Shown piece after piece: positions 1-5,317 of a stretch of 6,850 nucleotides of DNA (positions within the stretch are counted from its first letter, which is position 1; each line of letters starts with the position of its first letter). The notes below the pieces were generated by a model, which saw nothing but the letters and a program-made list of their open reading frames with translations, was not told the origin of the DNA and did not search any database. The DNA comes from Syntrophaceae bacterium UBA2188 (lineage in GTDB: Bacteria > Desulfobacterota > BSN033 > UBA1163). The stretch spans positions 1-6,850 of the forward strand of contig DCVM01000123.1 in NCBI GenBank assembly GCA_002327985.1, in the 5' to 3' direction. The position numbers and the translations under genes were made by a program.

Positions 1-557
1 TATTGGACGGGGCCAATCGTTTTGATCCTTACATGGTCTCATCCTTTGCAAGGAAGGCATTGATTCCTCCAGAGAGACTTCTCAAAAAGATTCGGATCGC
101 AAGGGCCTTCACTTGCTATCAAATGGCGACATTGATCGGGGAAAAATTGGCCTGCCTGTTTCGTCAGGAAGAAGAGGGCGTCGAAATGGAAGAGCGGTGG
201 GTGATCCTCCTGGGACCGATGACCGCCTTTTTAGATGAAGATGTGCCTGAAAGGGAGGTTCGACCTCTCTTCGAGAGGTCTTTGAGAAAATTGGAGGAGA
301 TGGCTTTGAGGGGGACCCCCTTTCTTCTATTCCAGCCGAATGGTTTTTCTGATTCAAGGCGAGTCTATTTCACGAAAAGGCTTTTTCAGATTGCGAACGA
401 AGTCTGGAGAATATCTCTGGAGGATGAGGGAGCACAAGTTATTTTGGAAAAGGGATTAGGATTAAACATCATCGAAAATTGTAAACTGCAAAATGGAAGA
501 TGCAAATTTATAAGAAAAGATCTTCCCTACCTGTCTATAGACAGAAAAATTTTGTAA
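1..557 (+). CDS. RecA/Rad51-like P-loop ATPase, C-terminal part (5' end outside window)
   Basis: The reading frame is open from the window edge, so only the last 184 or so codons are seen; the TTG at position 3 is an internal Leu, not a start. The visible protein begins with LDGANRFDPY, which fits the strand after a Walker A loop lying upstream. A helical stretch with RAFTCYQM (about residues 34-41 of the visible part) follows, then a hydrophobic strand ending in acidic residues (WVILLGPMTAFLDEDVP, 66-82), which is a good Walker B candidate. A second core strand, TPFLLFQP, is at 105-112. This pattern matches the RecA-like ATPases I know beside bacterial PolB2-type polymerases. A role in loading or regulating the downstream polymerase on damaged DNA is inference. 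The last 30 residues are AT-rich in DNA and less family-like. The stop is 33 nt before the next ATG, which suggests one operon. The Walker A motif cannot be checked here. Confidence 0.7.
   Translation, partial: LDGANRFDPYMVSSFARKALIPPERLLKKIRIARAFTCYQMATLIGEKLACLFRQEEEGVEMEERWVILLGPMTAFLDEDVPEREVRPLFERSLRKLEEMALRGTPFLLFQPNGFSDSRRVYFTKRLFQIANEVWRISLEDEGAQVILEKGLGLNIIENCKLQNGRCKFIRKDLPYLSIDRKIL
531..544. repeat. Perfect 14-bp palindrome CTGTCTATAGACAG
   Basis: CTGTCTATAGACAG reads the same on both strands. It lies in the last codons of the RecA-like gene, 47 nt before the ATG of the small gene, and is followed by AAAAATTTT. It could be a dimeric operator or a weak RNA hairpin at a gene junction. 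The CTGT...ACAG ends recall the enterobacterial LexA box, but the spacer is 6 bp rather than 8. Function is unproven. Confidence 0.45.
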
Positions 558-579
558 TTCGCAATTTAAATTTTGCATT

Positions 580-585
580 AAGGGA
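580..585 (+). promoter_or_regulatory. Ribosome binding site AAGGGA of the small cassette gene
   Basis: AAGGGA lies 5 nt before the ATG at 591 and only 2 nt before the TTG at 588. The spacing favours the ATG as the start. Confidence 0.5.
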
Positions 586-590
586 TATTG

Positions 591-878
591 ATGGGACGTA
601 CGGTTCTTCCTTTTAGCAGGGTTCTGGAACAGGAAGTCCAGGAGTGGAGGAAGTTTCGGAGAGGATTGCGAAAAGAGGATCAACAGTTTCTCGACCGGCT
701 CTTTGAAGAGGCAAGGCTTCATGTACAAGCTGGAGTTTATGCTTCGAGACCATGGCCTTTTGAAACGGTCCTGATCTCTATTCTCCTTGAACATGAGAAA
801 GCTTTGGTGGAGATGAGATCGAAGTTGAGAGCTTTGGAGGAAAAGTCAGAGGGTGAAATTTTTTTGTCAAAAGGCTAA
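591..878 (+). CDS. Small helical protein of the RecA-like/PolB cassette, 95 aa, unknown function
   Basis: I recognise no named domain. The protein is almost wholly helical by eye. It has an N-terminal PFSRVLEQEVQEW segment (residues 7-19), a basic patch FRRGLRKEDQQFL (22-34), a middle HVQAGVYASRPWPFE (44-58), and a charged heptad-like C-terminus (about 62-85) that could form a coiled coil. It has no signal peptide, membrane span or cysteine. I recall similar short proteins between RecA-like and PolB2-like genes in other bacteria, so its context suggests a bridging or accessory subunit of a damage-tolerance complex. That is inference. A TTG at 588 is also in frame, but the ATG at 591 sits at the better distance from AAGGGA. 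The gap to the upstream gene is 33 nt, and to the polymerase gene 166 nt. Confidence 0.7.
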   Translation: MGRTVLPFSRVLEQEVQEWRKFRRGLRKEDQQFLDRLFEEARLHVQAGVYASRPWPFETVLISILLEHEKALVEMRSKLRALEEKSEGEIFLSKG

Positions 879-884
879 GGCAAA

Positions 885-966
885 GAAGCCAGTTTAGTTA
901 GTGGGTTATGTCGTTGGTCTCAAACATTTTAACCTTAAACCTTTGCCCCTAAACCAAACCGGCTTC
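885..966. repeat. Imperfect inverted repeat in the 166-nt gap before the polymerase gene
   Basis: The arms GAAGCCAGTTT (885-895) and AAACCGGCTTC (956-966) match at 10 of 11 positions and enclose 60 nt. The gap is otherwise strand-biased (C and A rich on the plus strand) and includes CCTAACCCTAACCCC at 966-980. No convincing -35/-10 pair and no terminator with a U-tract were found here. It may be a structured mRNA leader for the polymerase gene or simply degenerate sequence. Confidence 0.35.
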
Positions 967-1044
967 CTAACCCTAACCCCAAAGACCATTTTGATAGTTT
1001 AAGGCTTGCCTACTGGGGGCAGGATGTAATGTTCAGGTGAATTT

Positions 1045-3345
1045 ATGGAGATCCGGGGTCAATTGTTTGATCTTTATCCCCTGGAGTCTTCGATGATCCT
1101 ATGGATCAAGGAAGAAAACGGAAGGCTTTTCCGATTCGAAGATCCTTTTCGACCTCGATTCTATACACAGGGAAAGAAAAACGATCTTTTGGATCTCTTC
1201 CACTCTCTCCAGAGATCACGGAGGGCAGTAGGATACCAGTGGACCAGAAAGAAGGAACTCTGGAGTGGGGATGAGGTGGAAGTGATGGAGGTCGAGGTCG
1301 TCAATTCGGAGCATTATGCCCAACTTCCCCGAATTCTCTCTCAGTGGGAGGAAAAGATTACTTTTTACAATTGTGACATCCCTTTGCCACAGACCTATCT
1401 TTATGAGAAGAAAATCTTTCCGACAGGCCGATGCGTCATTGAGGTGGAGAGAAATCGAATCTTTGAAATTCATCCTGATCCGTCCGAATCTGTGTGGATG
1501 AGTGGCGAAGACATTCCTGACCTTCGGATCATGGAACTTAGAACAGATGGAGACTCCATTCGGAAGAAATCTCTCGTACTGGAGTGTGAGGGGTATCGGG
1601 TGGAGATGGAGATGATCGATGTTAGAGAGATCGAGAAGTTTCTCAAACATTTCGATCCTGATGTGATCCTGAGTGACGACGGGGATGCCTCTCTTTTACC
1701 TCTTCTCTTTTCTGCAGAAAAGAAATGGAAAACTTCCATCCCTTGGGATCGGGAGCCTTATCCCGCGATGAGGCCAAGCCATTCCAAGGGCCGTTCTTAC
1801 TTCTCCTACGGCAGGACCTATTATCGGGCTCCCGCCCATCTCTTCCTCGGAAGATGGCATATCGATCGTAGAAACTCCTTCATCTATGGAGAATCAGGGG
1901 TAGAAGGAGTGATCGAACTGGCACGATTGGCTAAAATTCCAGTTCAACGGATGGCTCGGACCTCTCCGGGGACAGCGATTACCTCGATGCAACTCGATCG
2001 AGCCTTCCAGGATGACATCCTTATTCCATGGAGAAAGGGGGAGCCGGAACGATTCAAGACGGCGTGGGATCTGCTTGTTGCAGACAAGGGTGGTCTTGTC
2101 TTTCAACCAAAACTGGGGATCTTTGAAGATGTGGCAGAAATTGACTTCGCTTCGATGTATCCAACGATCATGGCCATTCACAATATCTCTCCGGAGACCG
2201 TGCTCTGTGAATGTTGTGAGAACCATAGCGTCCCGGAGGCGGGTTATACGATCTGCGAGAAAAGGGAGGGGATTGTTCCCAAGACACTCAGGCCGATCTT
2301 AGCAAGAAGGGCTTGGCTTAAGAAAATGGCCAAAGAATTAGAGCCCGGAGTTCGGAGCTCGGAGTTTGGAGTAAAAAAACAGGATATGGAAGATGGCGAA
2401 GAGAATAGGAGAAATAGAGAAAAGAGGAAGGAGACCTACAATCGAAAGCAGACGGCCCTTAAATGGATGCTTGTCACATCCTTTGGATATTTAGGGTATC
2501 GAAATGCCCGTTTTGGAAGAATTGAAGCCCACGAGGCCGTTACTGCCTTTGGAAGGGAAAGTCTCTTGCAAGCCAAGGAGATTTGTGAGGGGGAGGGATT
2601 CGAACTCCTCCATGCCATTACCGATTCCCTATGGATTCGTAAGAAAGGATTCAAGGAGGAGGAGATTCTCAGACTCTGCCAGCAGATCAGCGAAGCCACA
2701 GGGATCACGATGAGTCTCGAAGGGATTTATCGATGGGTGGCTTTTCTTCCTTCAAAGGGGAATCCGGAAAGTCCGGTGGCCAACCGTTATTTTGGGCTCT
2801 TCAGAAACGGAAAGATCAAAGCAAGGGGACTGTCATTCCGGAGAAGCGATATGCCTCCTTTGATTCAAGAGGCACAGGTTCGGATGATCGAGGTTTTGAC
2901 AGAGACAGAAAATACGAGGAAGTTTCAATCGAAGATTCCTGAGATTTTAGACCTTCTCCTCGAATATAGTCTGAAATTGAAGGACGGCCAGGCGAAACAA
3001 GAAGATTTGGCTATCAGGAAGAGGATTTCTCAGGAGCCCAGTGCCTACAAAGTGGATAGCCTCACGGCTCTTGCCGCCCAACAGTTGGAGGATGTTGGAA
3101 TCGAGATCCATCCTGGAGAAAAGGTTCGATATGTGATCAAGGATACACAATCCAAGGATAAGGCAGATCGAGTAAAACCTTTTCCGCTACTGGGGCCGGA
3201 CGACACCTATGATGTCAAAAAATACCTGGAACTGCTCGTGAAGGCAACCGAAGAGATACTGATCCATATGGGCTATAACACGAAGCGACTGAAAAATGTG
3301 ATGGAATCCTCCTTTCCATCCTCAATCATTCCTGTCCATCGCTGA
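1045..3345 (+). CDS. Family-B DNA polymerase, PolB2-like, with degraded exonuclease site
   Basis: DNA-templated DNA polymerase, 766 aa, close to other PolB lengths. The ATG at 1045 is preceded by AGGTGA (1035-1040). The order is N-terminal domain (1-155), exonuclease-like domain (about 156-330), palm/fingers (355-560) and thumb (575-766). Motif A is DFASMYP with catalytic D367 and steric-gate Y372. Motif B keeps K473 and G481, but NSxYG reads VTSFG (477-481). Motif C is HAITDS (523-528): the first Asp of DTD is I525, while D527 remains. The KxRY-like segment NRYFGL and the following RGLSFRR are at 580-601. Exo I DxE becomes ELR (164-166), the Exo II Asp becomes L217, and the Exo III Asp becomes G285, so proofreading should be absent. 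This fits the archaeal PolB2/Dpo2 type and not PolB of E. coli. The likely role is lesion bypass with its two upstream partners. Residual catalysis is possible because D367 and D527 are kept, but it is not assured. Confidence 0.88.
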   Translation: MEIRGQLFDLYPLESSMILWIKEENGRLFRFEDPFRPRFYTQGKKNDLLDLFHSLQRSRRAVGYQWTRKKELWSGDEVEVMEVEVVNSEHYAQLPRILSQWEEKITFYNCDIPLPQTYLYEKKIFPTGRCVIEVERNRIFEIHPDPSESVWMSGEDIPDLRIMELRTDGDSIRKKSLVLECEGYRVEMEMIDVREIEKFLKHFDPDVILSDDGDASLLPLLFSAEKKWKTSIPWDREPYPAMRPSHSKGRSYFSYGRTYYRAPAHLFLGRWHIDRRNSFIYGESGVEGVIELARLAKIPVQRMARTSPGTAITSMQLDRAFQDDILIPWRKGEPERFKTAWDLLVADKGGLVFQPKLGIFEDVAEIDFASMYPTIMAIHNISPETVLCECCENHSVPEAGYTICEKREGIVPKTLRPILARRAWLKKMAKELEPGVRSSEFGVKKQDMEDGEENRRNREKRKETYNRKQTALKWMLVTSFGYLGYRNARFGRIEAHEAVTAFGRESLLQAKEICEGEGFELLHAITDSLWIRKKGFKEEEILRLCQQISEATGITMSLEGIYRWVAFLPSKGNPESPVANRYFGLFRNGKIKARGLSFRRSDMPPLIQEAQVRMIEVLTETENTRKFQSKIPEILDLLLEYSLKLKDGQAKQEDLAIRKRISQEPSAYKVDSLTALAAQQLEDVGIEIHPGEKVRYVIKDTQSKDKADRVKPFPLLGPDDTYDVKKYLELLVKATEEILIHMGYNTKRLKNVMESSFPSSIIPVHR
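2347..2372. repeat. 7-bp tandem repeat (GGAGTTC-type, 3.7 copies) inside the polymerase gene
   Basis: GGAGTTC, GGAGCTC, GGAGTTT and a partial GGAGT follow one another without gaps. They encode GVRSSEFGV within a hydrophilic insertion (about residues 434-466) between motifs A and B, in the fingers. Three units equal 21 bp and keep frame; a gain or loss of one or two units would shift it. Confidence 0.75.
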
Positions 3346-3349
3346 GCAC

Positions 3350-3379
3350 TTGACACACGGTAACATTCCTTTCTATAAA
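3350..3379 (+). promoter_or_regulatory. Sigma-70-type promoter TTGACA-N18-TATAAA
   Basis: TTGACA at 3350-3355 and TATAAA at 3374-3379 are separated by 18 nt, starting 4 nt after the polymerase stop codon. This is among the closest matches to consensus in the window. It would start a transcript near 3386 that runs through the gene remnant at 3472-3657 and possibly into the hypothetical gene at 3722. Confidence 0.55.
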
Positions 3380-3401
3380 CACCAGCTCAAAAGATTTATA
3401 A

Positions 3402-3412
3402 TCGACAGTCGA
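3402..3412. repeat. 11-bp palindrome TCGACAGTCGA downstream of the promoter
   Basis: TCGAC and GTCGA are perfect inverted arms around a single central A. It lies about 17-27 nt after the expected transcription start of the promoter at 3350-3379, a position where a repressor could block elongation. It is short and may be chance. Confidence 0.3.
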
Positions 3413-3471
3413 ATCATTCCTTTTTAGAATTTTGGAGTTGAGGATCATTCTGTGTTCGAGTAGAATATTTT

Positions 3472-3657
3472 TTGATAAAGGTAGAGGAGGGGACATGGAG
3501 ACGAAGGGGCAATTTAGTTCATAACGCGATCAGGCAGGCACACGCTATGAGAGATTACCTCGAAATGATCCGGAGCCACCCTGACTTTGACACTGTCATA
3601 TTGAGCGTAACCATGGACGACGGATTTTGCCTGAGCTATCGGCGTCGAGTATCATAA
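3472..3657 (+). pseudogene. C-terminal remnant of an O-methyltransferase-like gene (or a 61-aa orphan protein)
   Basis: The open frame gives 61 aa from a TTG that has no good ribosome site. Its second half, AMRDYLEMIRSHPDFDTVIL and then a DG followed by LSYRRR, looks like the last helix and strand of class I SAM-dependent O-methyltransferases (COG4122/Methyltransf_3), which end in a pattern of DPR...LLP.GDGL.L..R. The stretch GTWRRRGNLVHN before it would match the loop after the metal-binding Asp. The whole SAM-binding Rossmann part is absent, and no other frame upstream restores it. A very strong SD, AGGAGGGG (3485-3492), sits just before an ATG at 3495 in another frame. That frame stops after nine codons (METKGQFSS), as expected if the start region is now out of frame with the remnant. 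From ATG 3547 only 36 codons remain. A short functional protein cannot be excluded. The methyltransferase assignment is by eye only. Confidence 0.4.
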
Positions 3658-3721
3658 ACCTCCACACTTTAAAGTCCCTCAGGGCGAATGATTCAGATTT
3701 AGGATGACCGGGACACCTTTG

Positions 3722-4216
3722 ATGAACATTTTGGATTTTATTCAAAAAGTTTTAATCAATGAATTCAAGGAAATTCAACAAAACAAAGGCGATCGTTTCA
3801 TCTCATTGAACCTCATCTGTCTGGGCATAGAATTTTTAGGAGCCTGTCTCGATTCAGAACCTTTTTCAGCAAAGGGGTTAAGCGCTCCACGCTTCAGAAG
3901 GGCCATTTACGATCTTTTTCCAACATCCTATCAGAAGGTTAATCAAGGGAGTGGAAAGCTGTTTGACTTGTATGAGAACCTTCGATGTGGTTTATTCCTG
4001 GTTATTTTACCAGGGTCGCCACTGGCACTCATTCAACGATCCGAAGAAGAAAAACTTGATGCGCATCACCTCGACATAAAAGAAATTCAAGGCATGGACA
4101 GGCTTGTCTTAGTTTTGGAGAACTTCTTTGATGATTACGAAGGAGCGTGCAAAGAGATCATTGCAAGAATGAGGGATGGCCGTTTAGGGGGTAGGAAGTT
4201 TGGGGAAGATTTATGA
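3722..4216 (+). CDS. Conserved hypothetical protein, about 164 aa
   Basis: Soluble mixed alpha/beta-looking protein with no signal peptide or membrane span. Using the ATG at 3722 (weak SD GGGA at 3710-3713, 8 nt away), recognisable segments are MNILDFIQKVL at the start, GIEFLGACLD (35-44), FRRAIYDLFP (58-67), LYENLRCGLFLVILPGS (83-99) and LVLVLENFFDDYEGACKEI (128-146). An in-frame ATG at 3704 would add six residues, but no SD fits it. I recall stand-alone homologues of this length, often annotated only as hypothetical, in scattered bacteria. The segment around NLRCGLF resembles the R-x4-6-H site of HEPN RNases, but the His position is Leu here, so I do not assign that family. The DNA looks AT-richer than the polymerase gene and the gene stands alone, which may suggest acquisition. 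Confidence 0.65.
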   Translation: MNILDFIQKVLINEFKEIQQNKGDRFISLNLICLGIEFLGACLDSEPFSAKGLSAPRFRRAIYDLFPTSYQKVNQGSGKLFDLYENLRCGLFLVILPGSPLALIQRSEEEKLDAHHLDIKEIQGMDRLVLVLENFFDDYEGACKEIIARMRDGRLGGRKFGEDL

Positions 4217-4304
4217 TCCACTCAGCGATACAGGGTCTATAGGTAAACCCGTTTGAATAGGTCATACCACTCGAGGTGGATTTGATTGATCCGCATTTCA
4301 AGAC

Positions 4305-4333
4305 TTGACGGAATTTTTATCTGAAGTTATGAA
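4305..4333 (+). promoter_or_regulatory. Probable sigma-70-type promoter TTGACG-N17-TATGAA for the DedA-family gene
   Basis: TTGACG (4305-4310) and TATGAA (4328-4333) are 17 nt apart. The expected start near 4340 leaves a short leader that includes the SD AGGAGA. It probably drives both the membrane protein and the ferredoxin. Confidence 0.45.
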
Positions 4334-4344
4334 GTATGAAATAT

Positions 4345-4350
4345 AGGAGA
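4345..4350 (+). promoter_or_regulatory. Ribosome binding site AGGAGA that fixes a TTG start
   Basis: AGGAGA ends 5 nt before TTG 4356 and no other start codon lies at a suitable distance. It supports TTG as the true start of the DedA-family gene. Confidence 0.65.
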
Positions 4351-4355
4351 TTCTC

Positions 4356-4997
4356 TTGATCTCTGAGATTACCCAGTGGATTATGGAGTTGATGAGGGCC
4401 CATGGCCAGATTGCGGTCTTCGTCGGCGTGATGATCGAACAGATTATTGTCCCCATTCCGTCCCCGATGATTATCATGGGGGCGGGGGCTATCCTCATCC
4501 CACATGGACTTTCCATTCCCAATGCCTTCCTGCAGATTCTGTGGGTCATCGTCCTTCCCGGTTCTCTTGCCTCGACACTGGGTTCCTATATTGGTTACAT
4601 GATCAGCTTTTATGGAGGGAAAGCCTTGGTCGTACGTCTCCAGCGTTTCTTGGATGTGGACTGGGATCAAATAGAAAGATTGGAGAGACGATTCCAGGGA
4701 AAGAGAGAAGCCTTGAGCATCTTTCTTTCAAGGGCCATTCCGGTTTTCCCGATCTCTCTGGTGTCTATCTTTGCCGGCCTCCTCCGGGTCCCCATCAAGC
4801 CCTTCACCCTCTTCACCTTTTTAGGTTCAATTTTCCGATGTTTTTTCCTTGGTTTTTTTGGATGGTGGATCGGGGCTACTTATGAAAAAGCAGCCACCCG
4901 TTTGGATTCGGTGGAGACCATCGTCTCAATTGTGATGTTGATTGTAATGGGTGTGGTATTCGTATATCTCTATTACAAATTTAGAAGGGCGACTTGA
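4356..4997 (+). CDS. DedA-family (VTT/SNARE-associated domain) integral membrane protein
   Basis: Polytopic inner-membrane protein of 213 aa, normal for the DedA family, some members of which recycle undecaprenyl phosphate or support proton-dependent membrane homeostasis. The first membrane/re-entrant part (residues 17-50) holds E28 and the signature PIPSP (33-37). Other hydrophobic segments are at about 59-86, 121-142, 148-176 and 187-207. The amphipathic basic linker (90-118) is typical. The second re-entrant motif, SRAIPVFP (125-132) followed by AGLLRVP (140-146), is the family hallmark. R126 is present, but the second Arg of the R-x5-R pair seen in E. coli YqjA/YghB is P132. The protein ends in the basic KFRRAT. 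Its start is TTG with SD AGGAGA. The ferredoxin follows after 53 nt. The substrate cannot be told from sequence. Confidence 0.88.
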   Translation: MISEITQWIMELMRAHGQIAVFVGVMIEQIIVPIPSPMIIMGAGAILIPHGLSIPNAFLQILWVIVLPGSLASTLGSYIGYMISFYGGKALVVRLQRFLDVDWDQIERLERRFQGKREALSIFLSRAIPVFPISLVSIFAGLLRVPIKPFTLFTFLGSIFRCFFLGFFGWWIGATYEKAATRLDSVETIVSIVMLIVMGVVFVYLYYKFRRAT

Positions 4998-5050
4998 TTT
5001 AAAGATACTCATTATGAACAATAAACTCAAGGGCGAAGGAGAGTTCGTTG

Positions 5051-5239
5051 ATGAGAGTGACGGTGGATGAAGAAACCTGTATCGGTTGTGGGCTTTGCGC
5101 AGAGGAATGTCCAGAAATCTTTGAGATGAACGATGATAAGGCGCGTGTCAAGGTAGATGAGGTTCCTGAAGGTGTTTTGGAGTCCTGTAAAGAGGCTGCT
5201 GAAAATTGCCCGGTAGAGGCTATCCAGATAGAAGAATAA
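5051..5239 (+). CDS. Ferredoxin, single [4Fe-4S] cluster
   Basis: Small acidic cytoplasmic electron carrier of 62 aa. It has C10-x2-C13-x2-C16 and the distant C53-P54, which together ligate one [4Fe-4S] cluster. Two further cysteines, C20 and C46, sit where Desulfovibrio gigas and Pyrococcus ferredoxins have a structural disulphide. With a Cys at the second ligand position (C13), a stable 4Fe rather than 3Fe cluster is expected. The length matches the bacterial and archaeal monocluster ferredoxins. An in-frame TTG at 5048 adds one residue; the ATG at 5051 is preferred, with AAGGAG at 5036-5041 in front. It is 53 nt after the DedA-family gene, so co-transcription is likely, but no redox partner enzyme is in the window. 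It probably serves as a general low-potential donor in an anaerobic metabolism. Confidence 0.92.
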   Translation: MRVTVDEETCIGCGLCAEECPEIFEMNDDKARVKVDEVPEGVLESCKEAAENCPVEAIQIEE

Positions 5240-5256
5240 ATCTATTCAGAAAAATT

Positions 5257-5293
5257 AAAAAAAAGGGCACCCTTCTTCTAACCATGGGTGCCC
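5257..5293 (-). terminator. Intrinsic terminator of the sigma-factor gene, shared with the convergent ferredoxin
   Basis: A perfect 8-bp stem, GGGCACCC (5265-5272) with GGGTGCCC (5286-5293), encloses a 13-nt loop. Read on the minus strand, it is followed directly by eight T (A8 at 5257-5264) and then AATTTTT, so it is a textbook terminator for the sigma gene. On the plus strand the stem is followed only by CTCTCTTATTCTCC, so it is a weaker stop for the ferredoxin transcript. Confidence 0.9.
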
Positions 5294-5317
5294 CTCTCTT
5301 ATTCTCCTTTTAGAAAA

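Noticed and set aside
500..578. AT-rich inverted repeat ATGCAAATTTA / TAAATTTTGCAT across the first gene junction
   Set aside because: The arms are AT-rich, need a bulge and are 56 nt apart; the pairing is too weak to claim as a structure.
966..980. Telomere-like CCCTAA repeat
   Set aside because: There are only about two units, in a C- and A-rich gap of a bacterial operon; chance or structural bias is enough.
1216..2708. Long minus-strand and alternative-frame readings across the polymerase gene
   Set aside because: They are shadows of the polymerase frame, without ribosome sites or domain character.
4267..4279. Hairpin CCACTCGAGGTGG as terminator of the hypothetical gene
   Set aside because: The stem is only four to five pairs and no T-run follows.
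5014..5070. An 18-codon frame (MNNKLKGEGEF...) overlapping the ferredoxin start, as a leader peptide
   Set aside because: It has no ribosome site of its own, no codon run typical of attenuators and no hairpin; it simply reads through the ferredoxin SD.
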